64,000 nt of DNA from Gracilaria vermiculophylla (taxonomy: Eukaryota > Rhodophyta > Florideophyceae > Gracilariales > Gracilariaceae), in the NCBI GenBank assembly GCA_019155205.2, contig JAHNZQ020003146.1, positions 737,208-801,207 of the forward strand, in the 5' to 3' direction. The notes beneath the pieces were generated by a model, which saw nothing but the letters and a program-made list of their open reading frames with translations, did no database searches and was not told the origin of the DNA. The translations under genes were made by a program, and so were the position numbers. Positions 40,984 through 51,343 of this stretch are shown piece after piece (position 1 is the stretch's first letter; each line of letters begins with the position of its first letter).

Positions 40984-43900
40984 AAGTACTGCTGAGCATA
41001 CTGTTTGATCGTGCTACTTTTGGGTTGTTTGTTCTCTTCTGGATGTGTTCATGCACTCTTTGGATACGTGCACTATTTTTTCATACGCGTAGCGTCATTC
41101 AAAGCGATACCAACCGAACACCCCCTTCGCACAAATTCGCTGCTTACGCATTGTCGCTGGAGCGGACGACCGTCCTATTTTACCGTGCTCGTCATCCGCC
41201 GTCATGCATGTGTACTTTACGAGTACGAGAGCATGCTCCGCACGTACGGTGCTCGATCCCCGGACAGCCCCAGCTCCAGGCGCAGCTCCAGCCACAACTC
41301 GCGGCGACGGCGGTACAGGCATCTCCGCCGTTCGCCCGATAAAAGCACTTTTCCAGACTTGATAATCGTTGTCGACAAGTGCACAGGTCATTAATGCACC
41401 CCATGTTTTCTCTGCAGGAAAACTCTGCCGAGCCAGCGCTCGCCCACGTGACGCACACGTGTAGAAAAGTTTTGGCGGGTTTCCAAGACGAAAATGTTTT
41501 TATGCCATTCAATTATAGAGCGCACCCAATTTGCAGCCGGTTGTCGGACATCGCCGTCTGCATTCGCACCATTTATGCGCATGTCAAAGTCACACAATTG
41601 GACGCTTGCTGCCGATGAGCCCGTGTCGTATTCGTTTTCAGGGAGGCATATTCATGCTCAGACCTGCAATGTCTGAGAAATTCAACAAACGTCGTGCCAT
41701 GTACCTTAGAACACAAAAAGAACTTGGGAGAGGACAGAAAAGTTTTCTGGCAAGTCAAACTCTTGTTCCATCTGCGGCGGAATGTATCCCTTTACTTTCT
41801 GCCATTGAACAGAGTACTACGCGGATACGTTTGTTACCATGTCCCGTTGGATACTCCTCTGTGTCTTTGTGCGCGTCTAGCTAGGGGTGAACGCGCTCCT
41901 CTCTGCGCGCAGCAGCGGGCAGCCTATCAGCTTTTCTCACAACGGACCACGTGGTAATTTGTCCAGTCTGGGTGACTATGACAGTGCCGAAGCCCTTGCT
42001 GCAAGGAGATTGCCGCATGCTGTGTCTGACGTCAGAATATGCGCATTCAACAGCGGGCACAGTCGCGGTACTTCATCCCTCTCGTGAAAGGAGGAGCCGC
42101 GTCAAGGACGCTGGTAGCTTCGTGCAGCGTGTGTGCAAACGATAATTGCAAGAAGCACCCTTCCCATCATCCCCCCGTTTTATTCCTCGGAGCGACGTTC
42201 TCCCTCGCTCACTATCTACTAAATGCACGCTCCGGTTTCACGTCGGCTGCCATGTTTTCTCCTAGAAGAGGGCGTATGAGCGCACACAGCCCCCCCGTCA
42301 CGGAACAGACTCCTCTCGCAATTGCGCTTTTAATGACCTCTGCGACCTGAATACTGTGCGAGAAACAAAACCCAGCAATGCACAAGTGCGAAGAGAACGC
42401 CCCCGTCCACAAGGTAGACGTGACGCGATGAAAAGGTTGTGCCAGCGACACCAACATGAAGACGCGCCAAGCTGAGAGTGTGCAATACGCGCCGTGCATG
42501 CATGTGTTTTTCTCGCATGACATGCCCGTCTCCCATCTCTACGCAACAAACGCTTTCTGTGGTGGGTATCGCGTCTCTTTACTGCGAGCGCAGCTGCCCT
42601 TCTTTGTATTTGGTGCGATAAATCGCTGTCGGGAAGTGGGCGGCCGCTCAGTACAAGACTCTTATTCGGTCGAACCAAACGCTAGCCGGAGTCGCCCGGC
42701 GAAGAAACGGGTATGAAAAACTCTTCTGTTGCGTCGTTCATCATCATCATCATTCTGGCACCGTGTCGGCCGTGGAAACACGGGAGATGCCCGAAACTGT
42801 GATTTACTGCAGAGGCACTGCGCCGCACAAGACTGAACGTAACTGTAAAACAGAAATGCCCCCTTAGAAATGATTGGCATGACTTGGCCAAAATAGAACT
42901 TGCACACCGTGCTTGAACATTTCCAGACTGCGTTGCATGCGACGTACGATTGGTTCTCCTAGGGGTTACGTGCTTCTTTATTGAATGAATACTCGGTAGC
43001 ATTAATAGTTTTGAACTTGGGGCCCAGCTGTATAATCGGCGGTTTTCGGCGGAATCATGTTACTTTTTCTATTGAGATCCCGACAGAAAAAAAAAGCGAT
43101 ATGTGACGAATATCCTTCTCACTGCCACTAAACCGGTGGATGCAAATTACCCAAAGACGGGGCTGTATTCACAGTAGGATAGATTTACTATGAGCAAACT
43201 AGACAAACAAATGGGCTGGGATCACAAGTTGTGTGGCAGATGAGACGTCCCGCGTGGATCTTGCTTTGCAAGAGGTTCTGCGTATTGCTGCAGAGCTGTT
43301 CTGCACTGGAAGCGAGTTCACGTAGCGATCGTGCAGCACGCGATTAGTCGGTGCCATAGTAGTTGACGAGAGGGACGAACGCTTGTTCAAAGTCTAAAGT
43401 GCCTTAAATAGATGCACAGCACGAATTGCAGGAGGTTCTGGGATTTGTCATAAAGCCTGCATGCATTGATACGTATTATTGGATGGAATGGGGGCTGCGG
43501 GGGTGGTATGTGGCTAGAGTATTGAACGCGGGGCGTGGAAGAGAGGCGGCGGGCGACAGTGGCTTAGAGCTTGTCATGGGGCATGGTTGTGACGAGAAGG
43601 ACGTTGGGTGAAGAAGCCTTTTGCGATGCTAATCCTTCAACTTGATTGGGAGTGGTACGATTGTCTAGCTAGACTGGAATGGGAGGGGAAGGGTCACAGT
43701 TTAAACAAGGACATGGATGCAAATGAAGAGTAACTGAATCTGCGAGACATGCGTCATATTGGTATAAATCTGTACCCATTTTACGACCAAATATGAAACA
43801 AAACACGGTTCAGATGGGTTCATCAAGCAACCGCTACTTCATCCGTCATCAAACATTGGCATCAGAAAGCGCTTGAAGGGGTGCAGAACTCCCATCAATA

Positions 43901-45025
43901 TACCTCTGATACCGAGACTGAGTTATTGATGCTGAAGTTTCAAAAAGCATGCGAATTCAGCACAATGGGAGGTGACCCTGCGAAACAGGCACATTGCAGT
44001 GAACGCCCAATCTCACATTTCTATGAATCCATCAACCGTTAAAGTGGAACGGCAGTTGGTGTATTGGGCGCACGCGGCAGCGTAGGAGCAGAAAAGCCAT
44101 AATTCAGCGGCATATCCGCGAATTATTGAAAATGAGCGAAGGACGTCTATTTCGGAATGAGTGGAGTGTGTTGGCGCAATTGTTTAGTTCTCTATGTTAA
44201 GCATCAAATCTTGACTGGAGATTGTAATCAACCAGTTATGATGGCGGCCTCAACGGGCGAACAGACCGCTCTAAAGGTCGCTGGCACCCTTCCTCGAAGA
44301 ATGGCGCGCAACTTGGTCGGGAAAGTTTTAAAAAAAAAGGTGGATCATGACAAGGTGCGACTACGGGGCCGGGCCGCTGATGGGGAAGGCTGTGGCGCTC
44401 GTCCACCTCGGCATGACCTACGTCGCAATTCAAATGTGACGCTTAAAGCCAGCAAAGATGTAAGACTTCCACAGCTCATCGCAACGATGGCGGCACCAAC
44501 ACTCACAAATGCGTCATACTAAAGCGCGGGGCGCAACCGTCAGTTGAGACCAACGCGGGCCAACAAGGCAAGCTACATACAGGACTGTGGGGCACCTACA
44601 AAGGCACAACTCCGCTTCAAATGGAGCAGCTCACACCAACTAACCAGTGACGAAGCAGCATGTCATGCAGTGCGGAAAGCGCAGTAACGCGCACGTGGCG
44701 CAAAATGACCGCAGCCGTTCCACAAACTACAGCTGCGCGTGCTACGCGGCACGCCATCGTCACATCATATTGCGAGTGCTCCCTCCACCGCAACTTCCTC
44801 CACCGCAGCTTCCGCCACCATCAGTCTTGTATAAAATCTACTGCTCCCCAGCGCTTGATCTCCGCCGCCTCGCGTCAGACATTCAGAAGCTCCACCTTCC
44901 ATTGTTACTCGCACTGAGATCCACCTTCATCCTGCCCTCCTGCCACCTCCCGTCGCCCCTTTCACTTGCCGTTTCGCTCTCGAACAACACCGGTTCCCAA
45001 CCCTACACCACCTCCGACAACAGTC
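40984..45025. other. Gene-poor region, ~4 kb
   Basis: Short ORFs occur on both strands but none shows conserved motifs, plausible length or codon use like the neighbours. The longest (44157-44522, plus) has no recognisable features. A short ATC/CAT run lies at 42738-42752. A TATAAAA string at about 44827-44834, followed by a long pyrimidine-rich stretch, probably belongs to the Ser-rich gene that follows. Confidence 0.5.
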
Positions 45026-45232
45026 ATGTTCAATAAGCCCAAAAAAGACTCCAGCTCAAGTGGCTACGGCAGTCACTACAGCTCCTCGTCTTCGAAGTCG
45101 TCCAAGTCTAAATCGAGCTCATCAAAACACTCATCTTCCCACAAGCCATCGCACTCCCGCCAAAACGGCAAAGACAAGCGCAAGTCAGACACAGCAGCTG
45201 CCGCGCTTGTGATGAGTACACCGTTCTTCTGA
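45026..45232 (+). CDS. Small Ser/Lys-rich protein, hypothetical
   Basis: A 68-residue ORF, MFNKPKKDSSSSGYG then long Ser runs with Lys, His and Tyr, ending AAAALVMSTPFF. It is probably disordered and basic. Support for a real gene comes from the context: a TATAAAA about 190 bp upstream, a long CT-rich leader right up to the ATG as expected of an expressed gene in this genome, and a clean stop before the convergent TRAPPC12 gene 110 bp away. In-frame ATG 44966 is an alternative start that would add 20 residues. No family is recognised and no function can be given. A chance ORF in low-complexity DNA is possible. Confidence 0.45.
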   Translation: MFNKPKKDSSSSGYGSHYSSSSSKSSKSKSSSSKHSSSHKPSHSRQNGKDKRKSDTAAAALVMSTPFF

Positions 45233-45341
45233 GCGAATGCACACATCGCGAGAACATGTAACAGTATTTCAACATGTACCATCTCATGCAATCAACACTC
45301 AGCCCAACTTAGTCTACGGCAACAAAAATGGATTTAGGCAA

Positions 45342-46433
45342 TCACTCAGACGTGAGAAGTTGCAAATCAAAGCCTTGCCTCCCACACCGGGACGCCATGT
45401 TCGACAGCTCAGCTTTTTTGGCAGAAGCACCGTCAGCTAGCGCCAACTCGTACAGGGTGGCCAAATTGAACAACACACCCTCGTCCAACATGTGAGAGCC
45501 ATTATCGACTGCATGCTCTACTTGAGAAACGGCTTCATCCAGTCTCGCGGTCTGCAACAGGCATACGGCGCGGTTGCTGACTGCGGTTTTAACAGCCACC
45601 CTGTCGTCGTCCTCCTTCACAATGGCTTCGTAAATTGCATCGGCCTTGTCATAGTGTCCACGCGTGCCATGTAGTAAAGCACGATGAATTTGATCGGCAG
45701 TTTGTTTCTCGTCGAGTACATTTGCGGCGCTTTCTGTATCACCACTCATCAACAAAGCGCGCGAAAGCGCCTGCAGAGCGGCAACAGTAGGATTCTGTCG
45801 CACCAACTGTAAAATAACTTCCACGCTTGCGTCCATCTGCCCCATCCTGGCGTGAGCGGCAGCGGCGAGCGAAAGAACGACGTCGCGCTGCGTGCCGCTA
45901 AGAGAAGCGGCACTTCGGTGCAAGGCGTCAATGGCGCCCACCTCACCGCGTCGCACGGCAGCCTCTAAAGCCACAACGTGCAAACAGAACGGGACAAAGG
46001 TTCCGGTGCGACCTGCGTAACATTCGGGGTACGTTTCAAAGCGATACTGGTGGTTTTCACCGGTGAGACTTTCTAACGACGTAATCTCAGAAGTGGCTCG
46101 TTCCAGTTGCCTCGTTTGCAGCAAGGCTAGGATTTTATAGGCCGAAAGGTGGAGGCGCTCGTGTGGAAGAAGATTTATTGAACCATCATCGTCTGCGGCG
46201 CGGAGCTTGGACGCTCGTTGCAGCACGGTGACCCATTGATAGTTTGCACTGAGCGTGTGTAGCTCGCGCAACAGAGGATGACCTGGGGTTGAAGCTGGCG
46301 CTGAGTCGTCGGACTGCTGGTCGGAGTGGACGATGTCGGAGTCCATGTGCGACGGGGAGGGGGCGCTGAGCACAGCAGCACGCGGCACAGCGCGAGTGGC
46401 GAAATTTGAACAGTGCTTGCGGAGGGCAGGCAT
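45342..46433 (-). CDS. TRAPPC12-like TPR protein (TRAPP III complex)
   Basis: A 363-residue protein with TPR-like helical repeats. Diagnostic stretches are NHQYRFETYPECYAGRTGTF followed by VPFCLHVVALEAA (compare the [20 protein letters not shown] block of human TRAPPC12), AVSNRAVCLLQTARLDEAV and MLDEGVLFNLATLYELA near the C-terminus. TRAPPC12 belongs to the TRAPP III complex, a Rab1 exchange factor in ER-Golgi transport and autophagy. It is shorter than the ~735-aa human protein because it lacks most of the disordered N-terminus. ATG 46346 (MDSDIVHSDQQ) is an alternative start. The DoxX-like gene lies just upstream on the same strand (56 bp to its stop). Confidence 0.82.
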   Translation of the reverse strand: MPALRKHCSNFATRAVPRAAVLSAPSPSHMDSDIVHSDQQSDDSAPASTPGHPLLRELHTLSANYQWVTVLQRASKLRAADDDGSINLLPHERLHLSAYKILALLQTRQLERATSEITSLESLTGENHQYRFETYPECYAGRTGTFVPFCLHVVALEAAVRRGEVGAIDALHRSAASLSGTQRDVVLSLAAAAHARMGQMDASVEVILQLVRQNPTVAALQALSRALLMSGDTESAANVLDEKQTADQIHRALLHGTRGHYDKADAIYEAIVKEDDDRVAVKTAVSNRAVCLLQTARLDEAVSQVEHAVDNGSHMLDEGVLFNLATLYELALADGASAKKAELSNMASRCGRQGFDLQLLTSE

Positions 46434-46489
46434 TTGGTGCCAGTACGATGTCCAGCGATTCCACGCAGCACACGCATTACAGCGGGCAA

Positions 46490-46921
46490 TCAGTCTTGTT
46501 TCGCTTCAGCGCCATCGGCGAGTTGGCGCGGCGCCCGCGGGCGCCCGACGGCCTGCGCGTTTCGGAACACCAGCAGCAGGCCAAGCAGCGAGAGCAGGAA
46601 CGCAGCCGGCGCGGCCTCCCTCGTCAACGCGCCGTCGATGGTGTAGTGGGTGAAGATGGCACCCACCATGACGACGACCAGTCCGTAGTTGGCGGCCTGA
46701 GAGAACGGCAGCAGAACCGCGCACGTCAGTTCGATGAGCGCGATCGCTGTCTGCAGCTGGGTCGCTGTCATTACGCGCTGGAGCCGGAGCGCGGCGAGCC
46801 AGCTCGGCGCTTTCTCGCTCATGTGCGCATAGTTTGGATGCTGTGGGAACAGCTTGCTTATCGCCGCCGCGGCGAAGGCGAACGTCAGGAAGGACGTCAG
46901 CGCGCGCGTCACCAGCGACAT
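46490..46921 (-). CDS. DoxX/TMEM35-like four-helix membrane protein
   Basis: A 143-residue protein with four hydrophobic segments: LTSFLTFAFAAAAISKLFP, LQTAIALIELTCAVLLPF, YGLVVVMVGAIFTHYTIDG and AAFLLSLLGLLLVFRNAQA. The Lys after the first helix, the A-x-x-E-L motif in the second and the H-Y/H-x in the third are usual for DoxX-like and TMEM35 proteins. The family function is uncertain; some animal members act as receptor-assembly chaperones in the ER. Its ATG lies about 350 bp from the divergent FUSC-type gene, and its stop is 56 bp before the TRAPPC12-like ORF. Confidence 0.75.
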   Translation of the reverse strand: MSLVTRALTSFLTFAFAAAAISKLFPQHPNYAHMSEKAPSWLAALRLQRVMTATQLQTAIALIELTCAVLLPFSQAANYGLVVVMVGAIFTHYTIDGALTREAAPAAFLLSLLGLLLVFRNAQAVGRPRAPRQLADGAEAKQD

Positions 46922-47269
46922 GGCGGAGCGGCTGCCCTCTGCTGCGGCGCGCGGCGCGGCGCAACTCTCGCCGTCGCGCGTCCGGCCCGCAACAAACGAA
47001 GCGGCGCGCGCAGGGCGCTAGTGCTGGCCACGTGGATTTACCGACATGTTCGCAATCTCGCGCGCGCCTAGTCCACGGCTCCCGCCCCCCCGTGCGGAAT
47101 GCTCAGCGTCGGCCACACCCCGAATACGTGCTGCTGCTGTTGCTCCTCTGCAGCTGTCTAGCCGCGCGCCGTCGGTTAGCTCGCTGCGCACGGTGTGCGT
47201 GCCACTGACGAACTGGTCCATTCGACTGAGCCATATCGTGCAACTTCAGCGCCGCCGCTCACGTCTCCG
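46922..47269. promoter_or_regulatory. Divergent promoter of DoxX-like and FUSC-type genes
   Basis: About 350 bp of GC-rich DNA between two opposite ATG codons. Pyrimidine-rich sequence (47215-47265) precedes the FUSC ATG. No named element was recognised. Confidence 0.45.
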
Positions 47270-50200
47270 ATGCCCCTCTCCGCTGAGATGGCCCTCCGCG
47301 TTCGGCATGCGCTCCGCGTTGCTTGTGGTGGCGTCCTCATTGCTCTCTTCGCGCTGGCGACATCCATAATACCCGGCTGTCTTACTTCTTTGATATTCTT
47401 TATTTCCGTCATAGCCGGAACTCCAGAAAATCTGCAAGGCTTTCAGCTCCGTTGCATTTCGCTAACCTACCTCGGTGCCTTGCTTGGAATCTCTGCCTAC
47501 GCAGTTGTTCACTTGATTGCGTCTACCTCCTCTGTCGCCACCTTCTTTCTTTGCATTCCGTTCATTGTGTTTTTTGCCGCCTTGAGAGCTGATGCACGCT
47601 TGACGCCTTTGCCGCCCGTTGCCAACGTGCTCTTGGGGTTTCTTACTATTTCGCGTTTTCCGACGTCCATTTCTGCTCTGAAGGATGTCTTACCTAATTC
47701 GCTTATTGATGTTACCATGGGCTGGCTCCTCGCCAACCTGGTCAATCTCTTCTTCGTTGATCGCGCATCAGATGCGGGTCGCACCATTGTTGCGGACGAA
47801 CTACGGAATCTCGGTGCACACATATCTCGTATAGCATCCAAAACCTTTTCGTCACAGTCTCCGCTACAGCATGACTCAGTCTCGAACACCAATTCACATC
47901 ACTTGTCTCTCATAATAGACCCAAAGCCCCATCAAACTACAGCCGCCAATCATCAAACTCACTACCTGTTTGAGACTCAATATGCCACACATCCCACACA
48001 ATCTAATAATCAAATAGATCGTACAGAAGATATGACAGCTGCCGCTCATGCCTCATTAAACTTCTTTCAACAACTTACACCACTTGGTCGCACCCGTGTG
48101 CAAAACTTTTCCAATCTTGCTGCTGCTGCCCGGTACTTCGACGCTTCCTCGTTTGAACCTTGTCTGATAACCCGCCCGGTTTCACGATGGAGAAATGCCG
48201 CGGCCTGGAAACAGCTTGTCGAAGACTTGCAAGTGCTTACGGCTAAGGTGGCGTCTCTCGAATCTGTTGCTTGCGGCACCCATGGTCGTCGCAGATTTTC
48301 CTCCGTTCAAATTGCGTCGCTGTTCGGAGAGGCATACTTTCCGTTGTGGGTTTCTCACTACGCTGCTTGCTCCGCGTCCTGCGCTGTCATGTCCGCGGCG
48401 ATGTGCAACGCCACATGCAAGGAAATGTTTTGCCTTGATGAAAACAATCCGGGCGGTCACTTGCTGCATCAAGACATAGACCCCCGGAAATGGAAAACAA
48501 GACGCGCGGAAATGTATTCTGGGTTCATGTCAAAGTACAGACTTCGGATTCGCATGTTTTCCTCTGGGTGTTTCCCCTCGCACTCCACTGTGGCTGATTT
48601 TCGTTCCATGCATCTGAACAGCACTACTCGTAAATCTATCTCAAAGGAGAATGTCGAGTCCTCTAAGAAAACTGTTCAAAAGCATGGTCGCAGTCCGTCG
48701 GAGATTGCGACACGCGAGATTAATTCTTCGTTTGATTCTGACGACGACGGCACCAGTAGTTTTCAGCATCAAACCGAAGGGGATTCAATGGAGCTGAGCC
48801 TGGCAGATATGCAAGCCCTTTCGTTTTTCGGCATCACATCCCATGCCATGTCGGAGGAGATTGCACACGTGCAAGAAGCAATGGTAACTCTCGCATCAAC
48901 CACCAATGCACGCGGCGTGTTTGCCCCCTTCAGATTTCTTATCAGCAGCTTCCCTGTGCTGTTTGAACGAATCAAGAAGCTTTTCAAGAAGGACGTTTGT
49001 GCGTGGGAGGTGCGCTTCATATTTACACATTCCGTGCTGCTAATTGTCATCCTCGCTCTGGCGTTGTTTCTGCCCATTCGGAGAACCTTTGAAGCGTCGG
49101 AGATCGCGTGGGTTTTTTCCTCAGCCGCACTCGCTGCGCAATTGAGTGCGGAGCCTACTTTGTTCATTGGCAGCATTCGAGTTGTGGCGTCCATTGCGGG
49201 CGGATTGCAAGCGTTTGGGTTCAACTCCTTTCTCGACGCCATTGGGAGAAAGGAACGCTTTGGACTCAACTATCTCATTATTCCGTATGTTTTCGTCGCG
49301 ATTCTTGTGTGGCTTTTGGTTCTTCCCCCGAAATTCCGCTATGCAGCTTTCCTCAACATTGTCACAAACTTTGTGCTTTTGTTCTGCCCGCGGGCAACTG
49401 ACGAATGCAACCAAGCTCTCACGCAACCGACTACAGAATGCTTTCCCGATTGGCAATATGCCGTGTCCAGAGCAGTAAACGTGAGTATCGGCGTGGTCTT
49501 TGCACTGGCCTTTCACTTGCTCTTCTGGCCGAGGTATGCGAATCAGGTCGCTCTCCGCACACTATCTCAGGCGTTCATTAATTCTGTCCGTCTTATGGGA
49601 AAGCTACGTCGTACGTACTTCTCTGTTGGACAAGAAACCGCAGACTCGCGGCGAGACATGCGGGAGCGACGACCAACAGTTGCGACCGATTTTGGGCGGC
49701 AGCTCATGGACGCGGGAGACATATACAGAAAAGAAGAAAAGATCATGAAAGAGATTCAGCAACGTTTATCAGACTTGGTATCGCAGGCCGCGTTGACGGT
49801 CAAGTCGGAGGCGGGTGTTTGGGAAAAAGGTCCCCTGCGATTATCGCCCTTGTTGCCGCTTTTACTAGACGACTTTATTGCGTTGGACGTAAGTCTGAAA
49901 GAGATGGCGAGCTTGCTGGGTCGAAGTCCGATTTTTTCGGAATCGTATGGTACTTCGGTGTATCGACATTTCATCCGGCCGCTGTTGCCTATTTATGAAA
50001 CTATTCACATTTCTCTCAACAATCTCGGTGGGCTGGCGGAGCGCGGTCTTTCCGAAACAAAAGCGGAAGAGACCCATCTTCGAGAGTTTGCATTCGACCT
50101 GCAGCAGGGCATAACCCACTTGGCACGGATTCGAAGTAAGTTGCGCTCCCGCGCGGCTCACCGACTACAATGCTTTGAACGGAATATGAACCAGGTTCTC

Positions 50201-50509
50201 AGTCTCTCCACAGAAAGAACGCAATCTGCCGAGGAACGAGGTCGACGGTATAGTTGGGGTGCAACCCCAGGTGCTTCTCAAAGTGATGTGAAGACCCAGC
50301 GCCATAGAGTCTCGACTGACGGGAACGGGATTAAAATGGATAACCTGCAGGAAGGCCTGTGCGTGGATGACTTGGTATTGTACAATGCATACAGCTTCAT
50401 TGCAGACGGGTGCCTCAGTGTGTTTGTGCGTATTGCGGCGACAATCTTGTCTGACACAGAGTCTAAACTCAAGATTGTCCGAGCCGAGAAACGAAAGAAG
50501 GCGGACTAA
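47270..50509 (+). CDS. FUSC/aromatic-acid-exporter-type membrane protein (BRE4-like)
   Basis: A 1079-residue protein made of two halves. Each half has about six hydrophobic helices followed by a soluble region. First set: CGGVLIALFALATSIIPGCL, SLIFFISVIAG, YLGALLGISAYAVVHLIAS, FFLCIPFIVFFAALRADA. Second set: FTHSVLLIVILALALFLPI, IAWVFSSAALAAQLSAEPTL, YLIIPYVFVAILVWLLVLPP, AVNVSIGVVFALAFHLLFW. This duplicated plan matches FUSC / ArAE_2 proteins and the fungal BRE4 family. They are thought to export aromatic or organic acids, or to influence sensitivity to brefeldin A; the substrate is unknown. The middle loop is long, Ser-rich and acidic. The first ATG of the frame is 47270 (47288 is a close alternative). 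The gene converges with the E2F-site gene, 71 bp away. Confidence 0.8.
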   Translation: MPLSAEMALRVRHALRVACGGVLIALFALATSIIPGCLTSLIFFISVIAGTPENLQGFQLRCISLTYLGALLGISAYAVVHLIASTSSVATFFLCIPFIVFFAALRADARLTPLPPVANVLLGFLTISRFPTSISALKDVLPNSLIDVTMGWLLANLVNLFFVDRASDAGRTIVADELRNLGAHISRIASKTFSSQSPLQHDSVSNTNSHHLSLIIDPKPHQTTAANHQTHYLFETQYATHPTQSNNQIDRTEDMTAAAHASLNFFQQLTPLGRTRVQNFSNLAAAARYFDASSFEPCLITRPVSRWRNAAAWKQLVEDLQVLTAKVASLESVACGTHGRRRFSSVQIASLFGEAYFPLWVSHYAACSASCAVMSAAMCNATCKEMFCLDENNPGGHLLHQDIDPRKWKTRRAEMYSGFMSKYRLRIRMFSSGCFPSHSTVADFRSMHLNSTTRKSISKENVESSKKTVQKHGRSPSEIATREINSSFDSDDDGTSSFQHQTEGDSMELSLADMQALSFFGITSHAMSEEIAHVQEAMVTLASTTNARGVFAPFRFLISSFPVLFERIKKLFKKDVCAWEVRFIFTHSVLLIVILALALFLPIRRTFEASEIAWVFSSAALAAQLSAEPTLFIGSIRVVASIAGGLQAFGFNSFLDAIGRKERFGLNYLIIPYVFVAILVWLLVLPPKFRYAAFLNIVTNFVLLFCPRATDECNQALTQPTTECFPDWQYAVSRAVNVSIGVVFALAFHLLFWPRYANQVALRTLSQAFINSVRLMGKLRRTYFSVGQETADSRRDMRERRPTVATDFGRQLMDAGDIYRKEEKIMKEIQQRLSDLVSQAALTVKSEAGVWEKGPLRLSPLLPLLLDDFIALDVSLKEMASLLGRSPIFSESYGTSVYRHFIRPLLPIYETIHISLNNLGGLAERGLSETKAEETHLREFAFDLQQGITHLARIRSKLRSRAAHRLQCFERNMNQVLSLSTERTQSAEERGRRYSWGATPGASQSDVKTQRHRVSTDGNGIKMDNLQEGLCVDDLVLYNAYSFIADGCLSVFVRIAATILSDTESKLKIVRAEKRKKAD

Positions 50510-50580
50510 CTTTTTCGGCAAGCCTGTTCGGCGACAAGCGCCGATTTGGGGTGGAACTGGAAACAGATTGTTGGAGGCGC

Positions 50581-51213
50581 TCATTGTTCTGACTGCAGTC
50601 CGGAGAAGAAGGCGAACATATCGTTCAACAACGGATCATCGTGCGGGTCGATCCGCCGTTCTGGCCGTACATCTCTGCTCAAGTCTTCTGACATTTCATC
50701 CGGAGTTAGAACGGGTTCCATTACAGTTCGGAACTCCCAACCCATTTCAAGGCCGTCATCGTCTGTGCCAGGGTGGGCGCCACTGTTCGGTGGACATGTC
50801 GGGGGTTGGTCATCGATTGTCGGTGAGGCGGGTGTGGGGAGTGGCTTTTCTTTCAATTGCTGCGGCGCAGGCGGAGAAGTATGTTTCTTGGACGGGGTGC
50901 CAAAGTATTGAAGGGGCTCTGCAGCTGGTGGCACTGTTGCCGCGGGAGGGCAGGGAGGCGAATGCAGGTTGTCGATGGACGTGCGAGGAACGGAGGGTTT
51001 GCAGGCGCGGAACATGTTGACAAGCGCGACTCTCTCGCAGATGGATTGGTAAGAGTGCCGCGGTTGTGCTGGTGGATGAGCGTCAGTACTAAACCTGGAT
51101 GTACTCGTGGTAGATAGTCTGTGTTTGACAATGCGGAAGGATGGCGGCCGTGGTTGGGTGTGTAGATGACGATGGCGTTGCGGCTGGTGGCGGAAAACAC
51201 TCGTACTCAACAT
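50581..51213 (-). CDS. Unknown 210-aa protein behind two E2F-type palindromes
   Basis: The ORF from ATG 51213 begins MLSTSVFRHQPQ. It holds a basic N-terminus, one ordered-looking segment (RHSYQSICERVALVNMFRAC), a YFGTPSKKH motif, a Pro-rich middle and an acidic C-terminus ending DPLLNDMFAFFSGLQSEQ. I do not recognise a family. LNDMFAFF loosely resembles a PCNA-binding PIP box but lacks the initial Gln. The upstream region carries two perfect TTTGGCGCCAAA palindromes 75-130 bp before the ATG, so cell-cycle (S-phase) expression is a reasonable inference. TPSKK and other S/T-P sites would fit CDK phosphorylation. It could be a short replication or mitosis factor too diverged to recognise. Confidence 0.6.
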   Translation of the reverse strand: MLSTSVFRHQPQRHRHLHTQPRPPSFRIVKHRLSTTSTSRFSTDAHPPAQPRHSYQSICERVALVNMFRACKPSVPRTSIDNLHSPPCPPAATVPPAAEPLQYFGTPSKKHTSPPAPQQLKEKPLPTPASPTIDDQPPTCPPNSGAHPGTDDDGLEMGWEFRTVMEPVLTPDEMSEDLSRDVRPERRIDPHDDPLLNDMFAFFSGLQSEQ

Positions 51214-51288
51214 GACCGTTCGAGCTGCAATTAAACATGCAGCCAATCGCGAGGCCGCATTTGCCAGTGTGACCAATATGTAAAGGGA

Positions 51289-51300
51289 TTTGGCGCCAAA
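51289..51300. promoter_or_regulatory. E2F-type palindrome 1
   Basis: TTTGGCGCCAAA, a perfect 12-base palindrome matching the TTTSSCGC consensus of E2F/DP on both strands. It is embedded in GATTTGGCGCCAAAACA, which is repeated at site 2. It lies 76 bp upstream of the ATG of the minus-strand gene. Confidence 0.8.
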
Positions 51301-51331
51301 ACACGAGCCTGGGCGTGGGTGCTCAGATGGA

Positions 51332-51343
51332 TTTGGCGCCAAA
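51332..51343. promoter_or_regulatory. E2F-type palindrome 2
   Basis: A second perfect TTTGGCGCCAAA, 43 bp from site 1 start to start, in the same 17-base context. Two identical spaced sites argue against chance. Confidence 0.8.

Noticed and set aside
44157..44522. 121-codon plus-strand ORF in the gene-poor region
   Set aside because: No recognisable motif, no leader or promoter signs, and composition is mixed; likely chance.
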